From an uncultured Prevotellaceae bacterium (GTDB lineage: Bacteria > Bacteroidota > Bacteroidia > Bacteroidales > Bacteroidaceae): a stretch of DNA of 30,211 bases. The DNA lies in assembly GCA_937902455.1 (NCBI GenBank), contig CALELI010000128.1, positions 1 through 30,211 on the forward strand. The letters are read 5' to 3'. The notes beneath the pieces were generated by a model that did no database searches, had not been told where the DNA came from, and worked only from the letters and a program-made list of their open reading frames with translations. The translations under genes and the position numbers were made by a program. Within the stretch, counting starts at the first letter, position 1, and each line of letters starts with the position of its first letter. This document shows, piece by piece, positions 6,752 to 15,592 of this stretch.

Positions 6752-7515
6752 TAAAGGTTGAACATCTACATAAGTCATTTGATGACAGAGAAGTCCTGCA
6801 CGACATCAATGCCTTCTTTGATAATGGTAAGGTCAATCTTATCATTGGTCAGAGTGGTAGTGGTAAGACTGTGTTCATGAATAATATTGTAGGACTACTC
6901 ACTCCCGACAAAGGCAGCATACTCTATGACGGTAGAGACTTCCTGAAGATATCCAAGAGGGAACAGCGACACATGCGCCGCGAGATGGGAATGATATTCC
7001 AGAGTTCTGCCCTGTTCGACAGTATGTCTGTGCTCGACAATGTGATGTTTCCTCTCAATATGTTCTCCAGCAAAACTTACTCCGACCGTATAAAACGTGC
7101 GGAGGATTGTCTGGCCCGAGTGGATCTGGCCGGTACGGGTGGTAAGTTCCCGAAGGAACTCAGTGGAGGCATGCAGAAACGAGTCGCGATTGCGAGAGCT
7201 ATTGCTCTTGAACCAAAATACCTCTTCTGTGACGAACCGAACTCCGGACTTGATCCGAAGACCTCGCTTGTCATCGACGACTTGATTCAAGGCATTACCC
7301 ACGAAGACAACATCACCACTATCGTCAACACCCACGACATGAATTCCGTAATGGGCATAGGTGAGAACATCATATTTATCTGTAAAGGTCGTGCCGAATG
7401 GCAAGGCACTAACAAGGAAATCATGGACGCCGAAAACAAGAAACTCGAAGACTTTATCTTCGCCTCCGACATTCTCCGCCAAGTCAAGATGGCGCACGAC
7501 AACGAGAGGCATTGA
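6748..7515 (+). CDS. mlaF: MlaF-family ABC transporter ATP-binding protein
   Basis: A 255-aa ATPase partner of the MlaE permease. Walker A GQSGSGKT is at residues 34-41, the Q-loop is MIFQSSALFD, the signature is LSGGMQKRVAIARA, Walker B is YLFCDEPNSGLDP and the H-loop is NTHDMNS. The LSGGMQKR and DEPNSGLDP wording is typical of MlaF-type lipid transporters. It is coupled to mlaE by a 4-nt overlap and ends 38 nt before the next gene, with no clear terminator between. Confidence 0.93.
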   Translation: MIKVEHLHKSFDDREVLHDINAFFDNGKVNLIIGQSGSGKTVFMNNIVGLLTPDKGSILYDGRDFLKISKREQRHMRREMGMIFQSSALFDSMSVLDNVMFPLNMFSSKTYSDRIKRAEDCLARVDLAGTGGKFPKELSGGMQKRVAIARAIALEPKYLFCDEPNSGLDPKTSLVIDDLIQGITHEDNITTIVNTHDMNSVMGIGENIIFICKGRAEWQGTNKEIMDAENKKLEDFIFASDILRQVKMAHDNERH

Positions 7516-7553
7516 TGGCAATGATGATTCAAAACTATAATAAGTATTAATTT

Positions 7554-9911
7554 ATGAAGCGTTTTATTATTGCAACTTTGGTTGCGTTGCTCAGCGTGAC
7601 GAATGTCTGGGCACAGAAGATTGTTGTATGGAACTCTCCTGCTACGGAAAGTGGAATTTATGGTGACGGATATTTCAATAATGCTATTGATGTGACGAAG
7701 GTAGAGTTGTCGAAGGCCGAGACAAAGGTCTTTCTCCATATTTCCTTGCGCTCAGATTATGATGATTTTAAGTTCCGATTTGCAAAAGACACCTATCTGG
7801 AGGCAGACGGAGAGAAATATCCGATTGTTTCTGCCGAAGGAATGCCACTTGGGGAATTCGTCCAGACGGGAAAAGACGGAAAACTGGATGTTGTGTTCCA
7901 TTTCAAACCACTTCCAATGAAGACAAAGAAGTTCGACCTTAAGGAAGGAGAGTTTGATGGTGCGTATAAAATCTTGGGAATAACACCTGTTGAGGAACGC
8001 TACGCACAGCTTTTCCCTTCATATTGGAGAGATGAGAATGGTGATTGGAAAATTGCTTTCCTGGATGATTGTGTGATTTATGAGAATAGGTTCTGGGATT
8101 ATAAAGACAAACTAACAGGAAAAGAACTTTCTTTCACTATCTGTAATGAGGGCAAGGAACTTGTTGTAAGTGTTGGTAAGAACAAGAAAGGCAAGCGAGT
8201 CATCAAGATTGGAGATAAGGCACAGACTTACTCTATGATTACAGGCCGTTTCATACCCGATTATCCTGTGAAAGACACTCGCACAGACTTTGTCGACACA
8301 GACTACAAGACTGATTCTGTGACTGTCATTGGCTGGTTAAAAGATATGCCGGCACCATTTGACCAACAGAAAACTATTGAGTTTGGTTCTGAAGATTTCT
8401 TTTTTGACAAAGAAAACGATTATCTTGCACAACTGGATGACAAAGGACGATTCACAATCAAGTTCCCTCTTGTCAATACTTCGGAATTCTTTGTTGACTG
8501 GAGCCGCTGTTTCATCCGCACCGTGTTTGAGCCAGGCAAGACTTACTTCATGTTGTACGACTTCAAGGAAGGCCGTCGGTTCTTTATGGGCGATGATGTC
8601 CGTCTTCAGAACGAACTGTTCAGATATCCTCTCGGCTGGGAAGGAGTGAGGAGAATGGAGAGAGATGAAGATGCTGATAAGTTTTTGGCAAAAGTCGACA
8701 GTACCTTAACTGTTCAGTATGAGGAAATTGACAATCTTTGTGCCGAACATCCTACTCTCTCAACCCGTTTCAGCAAGATGTGGAAAGGAAATGTGATGGC
8801 TCAGCAGGCAAGAGAGGTGAGTCAGTCGAGATACAGTCTTCCTGATTTCCAACTTACGAAAAATATGGCTGATTACTGTTACGATAATTTCTGGAAGAAA
8901 AGGGAAACTCCTTATCCGCTTCACCGAGATATAAGAGGTTTCTTGAGGGATTTCGTTGATGATGCGTCTGACAAGCATAGTTCAAATGTTCGCATGTTCA
9001 GTTGGGCTGACCACATTGAAGAGATATCAGATAAGGAAGACGAACGGGCTCTTATTAGAAAATGGGCAAAATGGCAGAAAGATGTCAGTGCAAAAATCAA
9101 CGCCGAACCTGATGCAGAGAAGAAGAAGCAGATGGTCGACTCTGAAAACAAAGCCAACGAGAAGATGATAAAAGAAGTTGAGGCAATTCTAATGTCACCA
9201 AAGGTACAGAGTCTGGCGAGAGATTTCCTCTTCAATGCACAAGTGAATACCTTGGTGAATGCGCTCGACTCGCTTGGTGCTGAACAATTGATAAAAGATG
9301 TGTTTGTAGCAGAGAAATTCTTCAATCAGATTGACTACGACAGAAAGTCGATTTCTCAGGCAAAGATTGACAAGATGAAGAGCATTGTGAAGAATTCTGA
9401 TGTCATTGAAAGGGTGGTGAAGACAAATGATACTTATCTTGCTTTGGAGAATCAGGAACTTGACAAATCCGTACTCAAATCAAATGATGAATTCAAGGGT
9501 ATAAGCGAAGGACAGGCTCTACTTGAAAAAATCATCGAGCCATACAAGGGAAAAGTGATTCTGATGGACATCTGGGGTACTTGGTGCGGCCCTTGCAAGG
9601 AGGCTCTGTCGCACTCTCAAGAAGAATACGAAAGGCTGAAACCATACGATCTCGTGTATATCTATCTTGCAAACCGCAGTCCGCAGGATTCATGGGAAAA
9701 TATTATAAAGCAATACAATGTTACGGGTGAGAATGTAGTTCACTTCAATCTGCCGCAAGAACAGCAGACAGCAATCGAGAATTACCTTCAGGTAAGCGCA
9801 TTCCCAACCTACGTCCTTTTCAACAAGTACGGCAATCAATTGGAGGTGAATGCCGATCCGCGCGACCTCAACGCATTGGAAGGTCTCCTGAAGAAACTGA
9901 CGGGGAAATAA
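7554..9911 (+). CDS. Large secreted TlpA-like thioredoxin-fold protein
   Basis: A 785-aa exported protein with signal peptide MKRFIIATLVALLSVTNVWA. The first 130 or so residues look like a beta-rich domain including a FHFKPLPM...KKFDLKEGEFDGAYKI motif that I recall from other Bacteroidetes TlpA-like proteins. A long charged, largely helical middle follows (about 370-630). The C-terminal thioredoxin domain carries WCGPC at 677-681 and the cis-proline loop AFPTY, so it should be redox active in the periplasm. TlpA proteins are usually under 400 aa, so this is a long version. Substrate unknown. It may be read from the mlaEF transcript. Confidence 0.82.
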   Translation: MKRFIIATLVALLSVTNVWAQKIVVWNSPATESGIYGDGYFNNAIDVTKVELSKAETKVFLHISLRSDYDDFKFRFAKDTYLEADGEKYPIVSAEGMPLGEFVQTGKDGKLDVVFHFKPLPMKTKKFDLKEGEFDGAYKILGITPVEERYAQLFPSYWRDENGDWKIAFLDDCVIYENRFWDYKDKLTGKELSFTICNEGKELVVSVGKNKKGKRVIKIGDKAQTYSMITGRFIPDYPVKDTRTDFVDTDYKTDSVTVIGWLKDMPAPFDQQKTIEFGSEDFFFDKENDYLAQLDDKGRFTIKFPLVNTSEFFVDWSRCFIRTVFEPGKTYFMLYDFKEGRRFFMGDDVRLQNELFRYPLGWEGVRRMERDEDADKFLAKVDSTLTVQYEEIDNLCAEHPTLSTRFSKMWKGNVMAQQAREVSQSRYSLPDFQLTKNMADYCYDNFWKKRETPYPLHRDIRGFLRDFVDDASDKHSSNVRMFSWADHIEEISDKEDERALIRKWAKWQKDVSAKINAEPDAEKKKQMVDSENKANEKMIKEVEAILMSPKVQSLARDFLFNAQVNTLVNALDSLGAEQLIKDVFVAEKFFNQIDYDRKSISQAKIDKMKSIVKNSDVIERVVKTNDTYLALENQELDKSVLKSNDEFKGISEGQALLEKIIEPYKGKVILMDIWGTWCGPCKEALSHSQEEYERLKPYDLVYIYLANRSPQDSWENIIKQYNVTGENVVHFNLPQEQQTAIENYLQVSAFPTYVLFNKYGNQLEVNADPRDLNALEGLLKKLTGK

Positions 9912-9914
9912 AAT

Positions 9915-9945
9915 TTTGTCATCATCAAAAAAAGTTGTAACTTTG
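9915..9945 (+). promoter_or_regulatory. Promoter of tig
   Basis: TTTG at 9915-9918 and TAACTTTG at 9938-9945 with exactly 19 nt between them, the full Bacteroidetes consensus. Start of transcription is expected near 9950, giving a leader of about 32 nt. Confidence 0.85.
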
Positions 9946-9981
9946 CAGTTTGGAAACAAAATCAACAAAATATAATAGGAA

Positions 9982-11331
9982 ATGAACATTACATTACAGA
10001 ACATTGACAAGGTCAATGCAGAGATGACAGTAGTGATTGAGCCTACTGATTATCAGGACAAAGTGAAGAAGGCAATCAAGGAATATTGTAAGAAAGTCCA
10101 CATGCCGGGATTCCGTCCGGGAATGGTCCCTCAGGCACTCATCAAGAAACAGTATGGAGTGAGCATCCTCGCAGAAGAAGTAAACAAGATTCTTCAGGAA
10201 AACCTCTTCAAGTATATTCAGGACAACAAGGTCAACATGCTCGGCGAACCGCTCTCTTCAGAAGAGAACGAAAAACTCGAACTCGTAGAAGGCAATACCT
10301 TTACATTCAAGTTCGACATCGCACTCGCACCGGAAATCGACATCAAGCTCACAAAGCACAATAAGCTCGACTACTACACAGTCAAGGTCGATGAAGATCT
10401 CATCAGCAAGCAGGTAGACATGTATCGTCAGAGAGGTGGCAAGTATGAGCAGGTTGAAGACTATCAGCTTGGCGATATGGTAAAGGGTACATTCACTCAG
10501 CTTGATGAGGCAGGCAATGCTGTAGAAGGTGGTCTCGTGACAGCAGATGCAGTGATGCTTCCTGGATATATGAAGGACGATGATCAGAAGAAACTTTTCG
10601 ACGGTGCAAAGAAAGGTTCAGTTATCCGTTGCAACCCATCTGTTGCTTATAAGGACAGTGAGACAGAACTCACTTCCCTCCTCAAGGTAAAGAAGGAAGA
10701 ACTTGCAAACTACAAGTGTGATTTCAACTACGAGATCACAGAGATTACCCGTTATGTACTTGGCCCTGTAAACGAAGAACTCTTCGAAAACACATATCCT
10801 GGTCAGGGAATCAAGACAGAGGATGAATTCAAAGCTCGCATAGCAGATGACTTGAAGGCTCAGTACCAGAAGGATAGTGACTTCAAGTTCCTGATGGGCG
10901 CTCGCAAGTACATCACAGAGAAGGTCGGCAAACTCGAATATCCAGAAGAGAAGCTCCGCAAGATCATGCTCAGCAATGCAAAGGGTGACGAGAAGAAGGT
11001 TGAGGAAAACTTCGACAAGAGTCTCGAGGAACTTACCTGGCACCTTATTAAGGAAAAGCTCGTTGAACAATACGAAATCAAGATTGACGACAACGACGTG
11101 AAGGAAATGGCAAAGGATGTGACACGTATGCAGTTTGCACAGTACGGTATGCTCAATGTTCCTGAGGACTATCTCGAAAGTTCAGTTGCTGAAATGCTGA
11201 AGAAACGTGAGACAGTCGACAATCTCATTGACCGCGCCATAGATATGAAGCTCGGCGCAAAACTCAAGGAGGTAGTTGCCCTCAATGCAAAGGAGGTATC
11301 AATCGACGAATTCAACAAGCTCTTCGATTAA
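9982..11331 (+). CDS. tig: Trigger factor
   Basis: A 449-aa ribosome-associated chaperone that binds nascent chains at the exit tunnel. The N-terminal ribosome-binding domain shows GFRPGMVP at residues 43-50 (family pattern G-F-R-x-G-x-x-P). The central region, about 150-260, corresponds to the FKBP-like PPIase domain but is poorly conserved by eye, so isomerase activity is uncertain. The C-terminal part is helical. It has its own strong promoter and a strong terminator, but its gene neighbours clpP and clpX are the common bacterial arrangement. Confidence 0.95.
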   Translation: MNITLQNIDKVNAEMTVVIEPTDYQDKVKKAIKEYCKKVHMPGFRPGMVPQALIKKQYGVSILAEEVNKILQENLFKYIQDNKVNMLGEPLSSEENEKLELVEGNTFTFKFDIALAPEIDIKLTKHNKLDYYTVKVDEDLISKQVDMYRQRGGKYEQVEDYQLGDMVKGTFTQLDEAGNAVEGGLVTADAVMLPGYMKDDDQKKLFDGAKKGSVIRCNPSVAYKDSETELTSLLKVKKEELANYKCDFNYEITEITRYVLGPVNEELFENTYPGQGIKTEDEFKARIADDLKAQYQKDSDFKFLMGARKYITEKVGKLEYPEEKLRKIMLSNAKGDEKKVEENFDKSLEELTWHLIKEKLVEQYEIKIDDNDVKEMAKDVTRMQFAQYGMLNVPEDYLESSVAEMLKKRETVDNLIDRAIDMKLGAKLKEVVALNAKEVSIDEFNKLFD

Positions 11332-11356
11332 TACACGGAATTTCAGAATGAATCAT

Positions 11357-11392
11357 AAGCGTGGCGGACGGCAATCTGCCACGCTTTTTTTT
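11357..11392 (+). terminator. Intrinsic terminator of tig
   Basis: AAGCGTGGC (11357-11365) pairs with GCCACGCTT (11378-11386); the stem can extend inward with GGA/TCT. It runs into eight T residues. Confidence 0.92.
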
Positions 11393-11444
11393 GTTCGCCC
11401 AGCATAGCCTTATAGGTTTTTTTTGTTTTTTTTTGTTAATATTG

Positions 11445-11475
11445 TTTGGAAGTAGAAAAAAAGTTACTATCTTTG
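11445..11475 (+). promoter_or_regulatory. Promoter of clpP-clpX-recQ
   Basis: TTTG at 11445-11448 and TATCTTTG at 11468-11475, again 19 nt apart. The leader of about 37 nt contains AATGAACATTGAATAATG, a simple AT-rich repeat with several out-of-place ATGs. Confidence 0.85.
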
Positions 11476-11516
11476 TATTGAACAATGAACATTGAATAAT
11501 GAAAAAGAATTAAGAT

Positions 11517-12191
11517 ATGATAGAAGACTTTAGAAATTTTGCGACTAAGCATGTTGGCTTGAACAGTATGGTGCTGGATGACGTAGTGAAGGCACAGAGT
11601 GGTTACCTCAATCCTTATATCCTTGAAGAGAGGCAGTTGAATGTGACTCAACTGGATGTATTTTCACGACTGATGATGGATAGAATCATCTTCTTGGGCA
11701 CGGAAATTAATGACTACACAGCAAACGTGCTCCAGGCTCAGTTGCTGTATCTTGACTCTGTGGATAATTCAGACATCAGTATTTATCTGAATTCCCCAGG
11801 CGGAAGTGTGTATGCAGGACTTGGCATATACGATACGATGCAGTTCGTAAGCAGCAAAGTCCAGACCATCTGTACAGGTATGGCAGCTTCGATGGCTGCT
11901 GTATTGCTTGTTTCTGGCGAGGAAGGCATGCGCTGTGCTCTGCCTCACAGCCGAATCATGATCCACCAGCCAATGGGTGGTGCTCAGGGCCAGGCAAGTG
12001 ACATTGAGATTACAGCAAAGGAAATTCAGAAACTGAAGAAGGAACTCTATACTATTATTTCTGAGCATTCTCATCAGCCATACGATAAGGTGTGGGCCGA
12101 TAGTGACCGTGATTATTGGATGACTGCTGAAGAGGCAAAGGAATATGGAATGATTGATAAGATTTTCACAAGGAAGAATGGCGACAAGTAG
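11517..12191 (+). CDS. clpP: ATP-dependent Clp protease proteolytic subunit
   Basis: A 224-aa serine peptidase that forms the ClpP tetradecamer. The catalytic triad is readable: Ser125 in TGMAASMAA, His150 in RIMIHQP and Asp199 in DRDYWM, with spacing of 25 and 49 residues as in E. coli ClpP. The N-terminus is about 20-30 residues longer than the mature enzyme, consistent with a propeptide. Its end overlaps clpX by 14 nt. Confidence 0.97.
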   Translation: MIEDFRNFATKHVGLNSMVLDDVVKAQSGYLNPYILEERQLNVTQLDVFSRLMMDRIIFLGTEINDYTANVLQAQLLYLDSVDNSDISIYLNSPGGSVYAGLGIYDTMQFVSSKVQTICTGMAASMAAVLLVSGEEGMRCALPHSRIMIHQPMGGAQGQASDIEITAKEIQKLKKELYTIISEHSHQPYDKVWADSDRDYWMTAEEAKEYGMIDKIFTRKNGDK

Positions 12192-13407
12192 AAAATGTTC
12201 TTTCTGCGGGAGAAGTGAGAGGGAAGTAAATCTCCTGATTTCAGGTCTGAACGGATTCATTTGTGATGAGTGCGCCCAGCAGGCTCATGAGGTCGTGATG
12301 CAGAACATGAAGCGCCATAATGCCTTCGACTTGCAGAATCTGCCTACACCAAAGGACATCAAGGAACATCTTGACAAGTATGTGATAGGTCAGGACGATG
12401 CCAAGATAGCAATGTCTGTGGCTGTATATAACCACTACAAACGGCTGAGGCATTTTAGCACGGCAAATGACGACGATGTGGAACTGGAGAAGTCGAACAT
12501 TGTGATGGTTGGCCCTACAGGAACAGGCAAGACCTTGCTTGCAAGGACTATTGCAAAGTTGCTCGTGGTGCCATTCACGATTGTGGATGCTACGGTACTG
12601 ACTGAAGCTGGATATGTGGGCGAGGACGTGGAAAGTATCATCTCCAGACTCTTGCAGGCTGCTGACTATAATGTGGAGCAGGCCGAAAGAGGAATTGTCT
12701 TCATTGACGAAATCGACAAGATTGCCCGTAAAGGTGACAATCCAAGCATCACTCGTGATGTAAGTGGCGAGGGCGTGCAGCAAGGCCTGCTGAAACTGCT
12801 CGAGGGAAGTAAGGTGAACGTACCTCCTTATGGTGGCAGGAAGCATCCTGAGCAGAAATTCATAGAGGTGGACACGAGAAACATCCTCTTCATCTGTGGT
12901 GGCGCATTCGACGGAATAGAAAAGCGCATTGCCCAGCGACTCAACACAAAGGTCGTGGGTTTCAGTGCTGCTGCAGAGGCTGCAAAGATTGACAAGAGTA
13001 ATCTTATGCAGTATATCGCCCCTATGGACCTCCGTTCGTTCGGCCTTATCCCGGAAATCATTGGCCGACTACCAATCCTCACTTATCTCAAGCCCCTCGA
13101 CCGTGAAGCACTGAGAAATATTCTCACTGAACCAAAGAACTCCATCATACGTCAGTATGTGAAGATGTTTGAACTTGACGACATCAAACTAACATTTGAC
13201 AAGGAGGTTCTCGACTATGTAGTAGATAAGGCCGTAGAGTTCAAGCTCGGTGCGCGAGGACTACGTTCCATCGTAGAGCAAATCATGATGGAGAAGATGT
13301 TCGAAGCTCCATCAAAGAAGGTGAAGACCTTGAAGATTACTCTTGACTACGCAAAGACCCAGTTAGAAAAAGCAAACCTAACCGTACTGAAGGAGAGAAA
13401 CGAATGA
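12178..13407 (+). CDS. clpX: ATP-dependent Clp protease ATP-binding subunit ClpX
   Basis: A 409-aa AAA+ unfoldase that feeds substrates to ClpP. The N-terminal zinc domain has CSFC (about 7-10) and CDEC; Walker A is GPTGTGKT, Walker B is IVFIDEIDKI, and the pore and sensor regions follow in order, including GYVGEDVES. The start at ATG 12178 places MATSRK directly before the zinc motif as in the family; an upstream in-frame ATG at 12154 would add eight residues of clpP-overlapping sequence. The stop overlaps recQ by ATGA. Confidence 0.97.
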   Translation: MATSRKCSFCGRSEREVNLLISGLNGFICDECAQQAHEVVMQNMKRHNAFDLQNLPTPKDIKEHLDKYVIGQDDAKIAMSVAVYNHYKRLRHFSTANDDDVELEKSNIVMVGPTGTGKTLLARTIAKLLVVPFTIVDATVLTEAGYVGEDVESIISRLLQAADYNVEQAERGIVFIDEIDKIARKGDNPSITRDVSGEGVQQGLLKLLEGSKVNVPPYGGRKHPEQKFIEVDTRNILFICGGAFDGIEKRIAQRLNTKVVGFSAAAEAAKIDKSNLMQYIAPMDLRSFGLIPEIIGRLPILTYLKPLDREALRNILTEPKNSIIRQYVKMFELDDIKLTFDKEVLDYVVDKAVEFKLGARGLRSIVEQIMMEKMFEAPSKKVKTLKITLDYAKTQLEKANLTVLKERNE

Positions 13408-15578
13408 AAGGAAAATTTGATACATTGCAGGATGCCCTGAAGTATTACTTTGGATTCGATACTTTCAAGGGAGATCAGGAACAGATTATCAGGAATGTCC
13501 TCGACAAGAAAGATACTTTCGTACTGATGCCTACTGGTGGGGGAAAGTCCCTCTGTTATCAGCTCCCAGCTTTGCTTATGGAAGGAACAGCCATTATTAT
13601 CTCGCCGCTCATTGCCCTGATGAAGAATCAAGTGGATGCAATCAAACACATCAGCGACACCGATAATGTGGCTCATTTTATAAATTCCTCACTGACGAAA
13701 TCCAGTATAGATGAAGTAAAGGAGCATATCAAGAGTGGAAATACGAAACTTCTTTATGTGGCTCCAGAATCACTGACCAAGAAGGAAAATGTTGATTTCC
13801 TGAAGACTGTGAAGATTTCGTTCTATGCAGTAGACGAGGCTCACTGTATCTCGGAATGGGGACATGACTTTCGTCCGGAATATAGACGAATCCGTCCTAT
13901 TATCAACGAAATAGCAAAGGCTCCAATCATTGCCCTTACGGCAACGGCTACCGATAAGGTCCGTACGGACATAAAGAGAACTCTCGGTATTGTGGAGGCA
14001 ACAGAATTCAAGTCCTCATTCAACCGTCCTAACCTATGGTATGAAATCCGCCAGAAGACGAAGGACGTTGACAAAGACATAATAAAGTATATAAAGTCGA
14101 ACCCTCACAGGAGTGGTATCATATACTGTCTTAGCCGTAAGAAGGTGGAAGAACTGGCAGAAGTACTTCGTGCCAATGACATCAAGGCTTCTGCATATCA
14201 TGCAGGAATGGACTCAGATGTACGCAGTACTACTCAGGATGACTTCCTTATGGAGAGAATCGACGTGATTGTTGCCACCATTGCCTTTGGAATGGGCATC
14301 GACAAGCCCGATGTGAGGTTTGTAATTCATTATGACATTCCAAAGAGCCTTGAGGGATATTATCAGGAGACAGGTCGTGCTGGAAGGGATGGTGGTGAAG
14401 GCCGTTGTATTGCGTTCTATACCAGAAAGGATCTCCAGAAACTTGAGAAGTTCATGGAAGGTAAGCCTGTGGCAGAGCAGGATATAGGTCGCCAGCTCCT
14501 GAAGGAAACGGCAATTTATTGTGAATCGTCTGTATGCCGTCGTAAATTGCTCTTGCATTATTTCGGAGAAGAGTATCTGGAGGACAACTGTGGAAACTGT
14601 GATAACTGTCGTCACCCAAAGAATCAGGTGGAGGCAAAGGAACAACTCCAGTTGGCTTTGCAGATGATAATTGCCGTAAAGGAGAATTTCAAACTGGAAT
14701 ATGTAATTGACCTTCTCAGGGGTAATGAGACAGAGTCTGTCATTGCACACAAGCATCAGCAACTGAAACTGTTCGGAGCAGGTGCAGACGTGGAGGCTTC
14801 ATTCTGGAATGCAGTCATCAACCAGGCGATGATTTCCGGCTATCTGTTGAAGGAAGTTGAAAATTATGGACTGTTGAAGGTAACGTCAAAGGGTAAGTCA
14901 TTCATTAGAAAGCCTGTATCATTCAAGATTGTGGAGGATACAGAGTTTGACGATGTGGTGGTAGATGATAGTGGCACAAGTGCGCTTGATGAGACCCTGT
15001 TCAAGATGCTGGTGAAACTGAGAAAAGATATCTCTAAGAAACTTGACGTACCTCCTTATGTCATATTTCAGGACCCTTCTCTGGATGCAATGACAACCTA
15101 CTACCCTCAGACTTACGAGGAACTCCAGACTATTCCAGGAGTAGGTGCAGGAAAGGCAAAGAGATATGGTGAACCATTCATCAAGCTCATCAAGTCGTAT
15201 TGTGAAGAGAATGATATAGTACGTCCGACTGATATCCGTGTCAGGACAGTTGCGGACAAGATGCAAATGCGTAAGATTAGTATCATCCAGAGCATTGACC
15301 GCCAGGTAGACCTTGAGGATATTGCTCGTGCCCAGGGTATGGACTTTGACGAGATGCTTGACGCCCTGGAGGCTATAGTATATAGCGGAACGAAATTGAA
15401 TATCGACTACTTCCTTGAGGATACAATTGATGAAGATCATGAGGACGAGATTTATGATTATTTTATGGATAGCGATACCGACGATCTTGATACTGCCCTT
15501 GATAATCTGAGTAGTGATATCACGGAAGAGGAAGTGCGACTTGTCCGTGTGAAGTTCCTTTCTGAAATGGCAAATTAA
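13404..15578 (+). CDS. recQ: ATP-dependent DNA helicase RecQ
   Basis: A 724-aa 3'-5' helicase of DNA repair and fork maintenance. Motif I is TGGGKSLCYQ, motif II is VDEAHCISEWGHDFRPEY, and motif VI is QETGRAGRDG. The RecQ zinc site is C-x(15+)-C-G-N-C-D-N-C (about 379-400). A winged-helix region and an HRDC domain (about 530-605, with PGVGAGKAKRYGE) follow. The end is an acidic tail (DEDHEDEIYDYFMDSDTDD) with a further helical segment, making the protein about 110 residues longer than E. coli RecQ. It is coupled to clpX. Confidence 0.95.
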   Translation: MKGKFDTLQDALKYYFGFDTFKGDQEQIIRNVLDKKDTFVLMPTGGGKSLCYQLPALLMEGTAIIISPLIALMKNQVDAIKHISDTDNVAHFINSSLTKSSIDEVKEHIKSGNTKLLYVAPESLTKKENVDFLKTVKISFYAVDEAHCISEWGHDFRPEYRRIRPIINEIAKAPIIALTATATDKVRTDIKRTLGIVEATEFKSSFNRPNLWYEIRQKTKDVDKDIIKYIKSNPHRSGIIYCLSRKKVEELAEVLRANDIKASAYHAGMDSDVRSTTQDDFLMERIDVIVATIAFGMGIDKPDVRFVIHYDIPKSLEGYYQETGRAGRDGGEGRCIAFYTRKDLQKLEKFMEGKPVAEQDIGRQLLKETAIYCESSVCRRKLLLHYFGEEYLEDNCGNCDNCRHPKNQVEAKEQLQLALQMIIAVKENFKLEYVIDLLRGNETESVIAHKHQQLKLFGAGADVEASFWNAVINQAMISGYLLKEVENYGLLKVTSKGKSFIRKPVSFKIVEDTEFDDVVVDDSGTSALDETLFKMLVKLRKDISKKLDVPPYVIFQDPSLDAMTTYYPQTYEELQTIPGVGAGKAKRYGEPFIKLIKSYCEENDIVRPTDIRVRTVADKMQMRKISIIQSIDRQVDLEDIARAQGMDFDEMLDALEAIVYSGTKLNIDYFLEDTIDEDHEDEIYDYFMDSDTDDLDTALDNLSSDITEEEVRLVRVKFLSEMAN

Positions 15579-15592
15579 AAAAACAAAATAAA

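Noticed and set aside
6895..7521. 208-codon minus-strand frame opposite mlaF
   Set aside because: It is antisense to a clear ABC ATPase gene and has no recognisable domain.
12154..12177. Longer ClpX start
   Set aside because: The eight added residues come from sequence coding for ClpP; the family begins just before the zinc motif.
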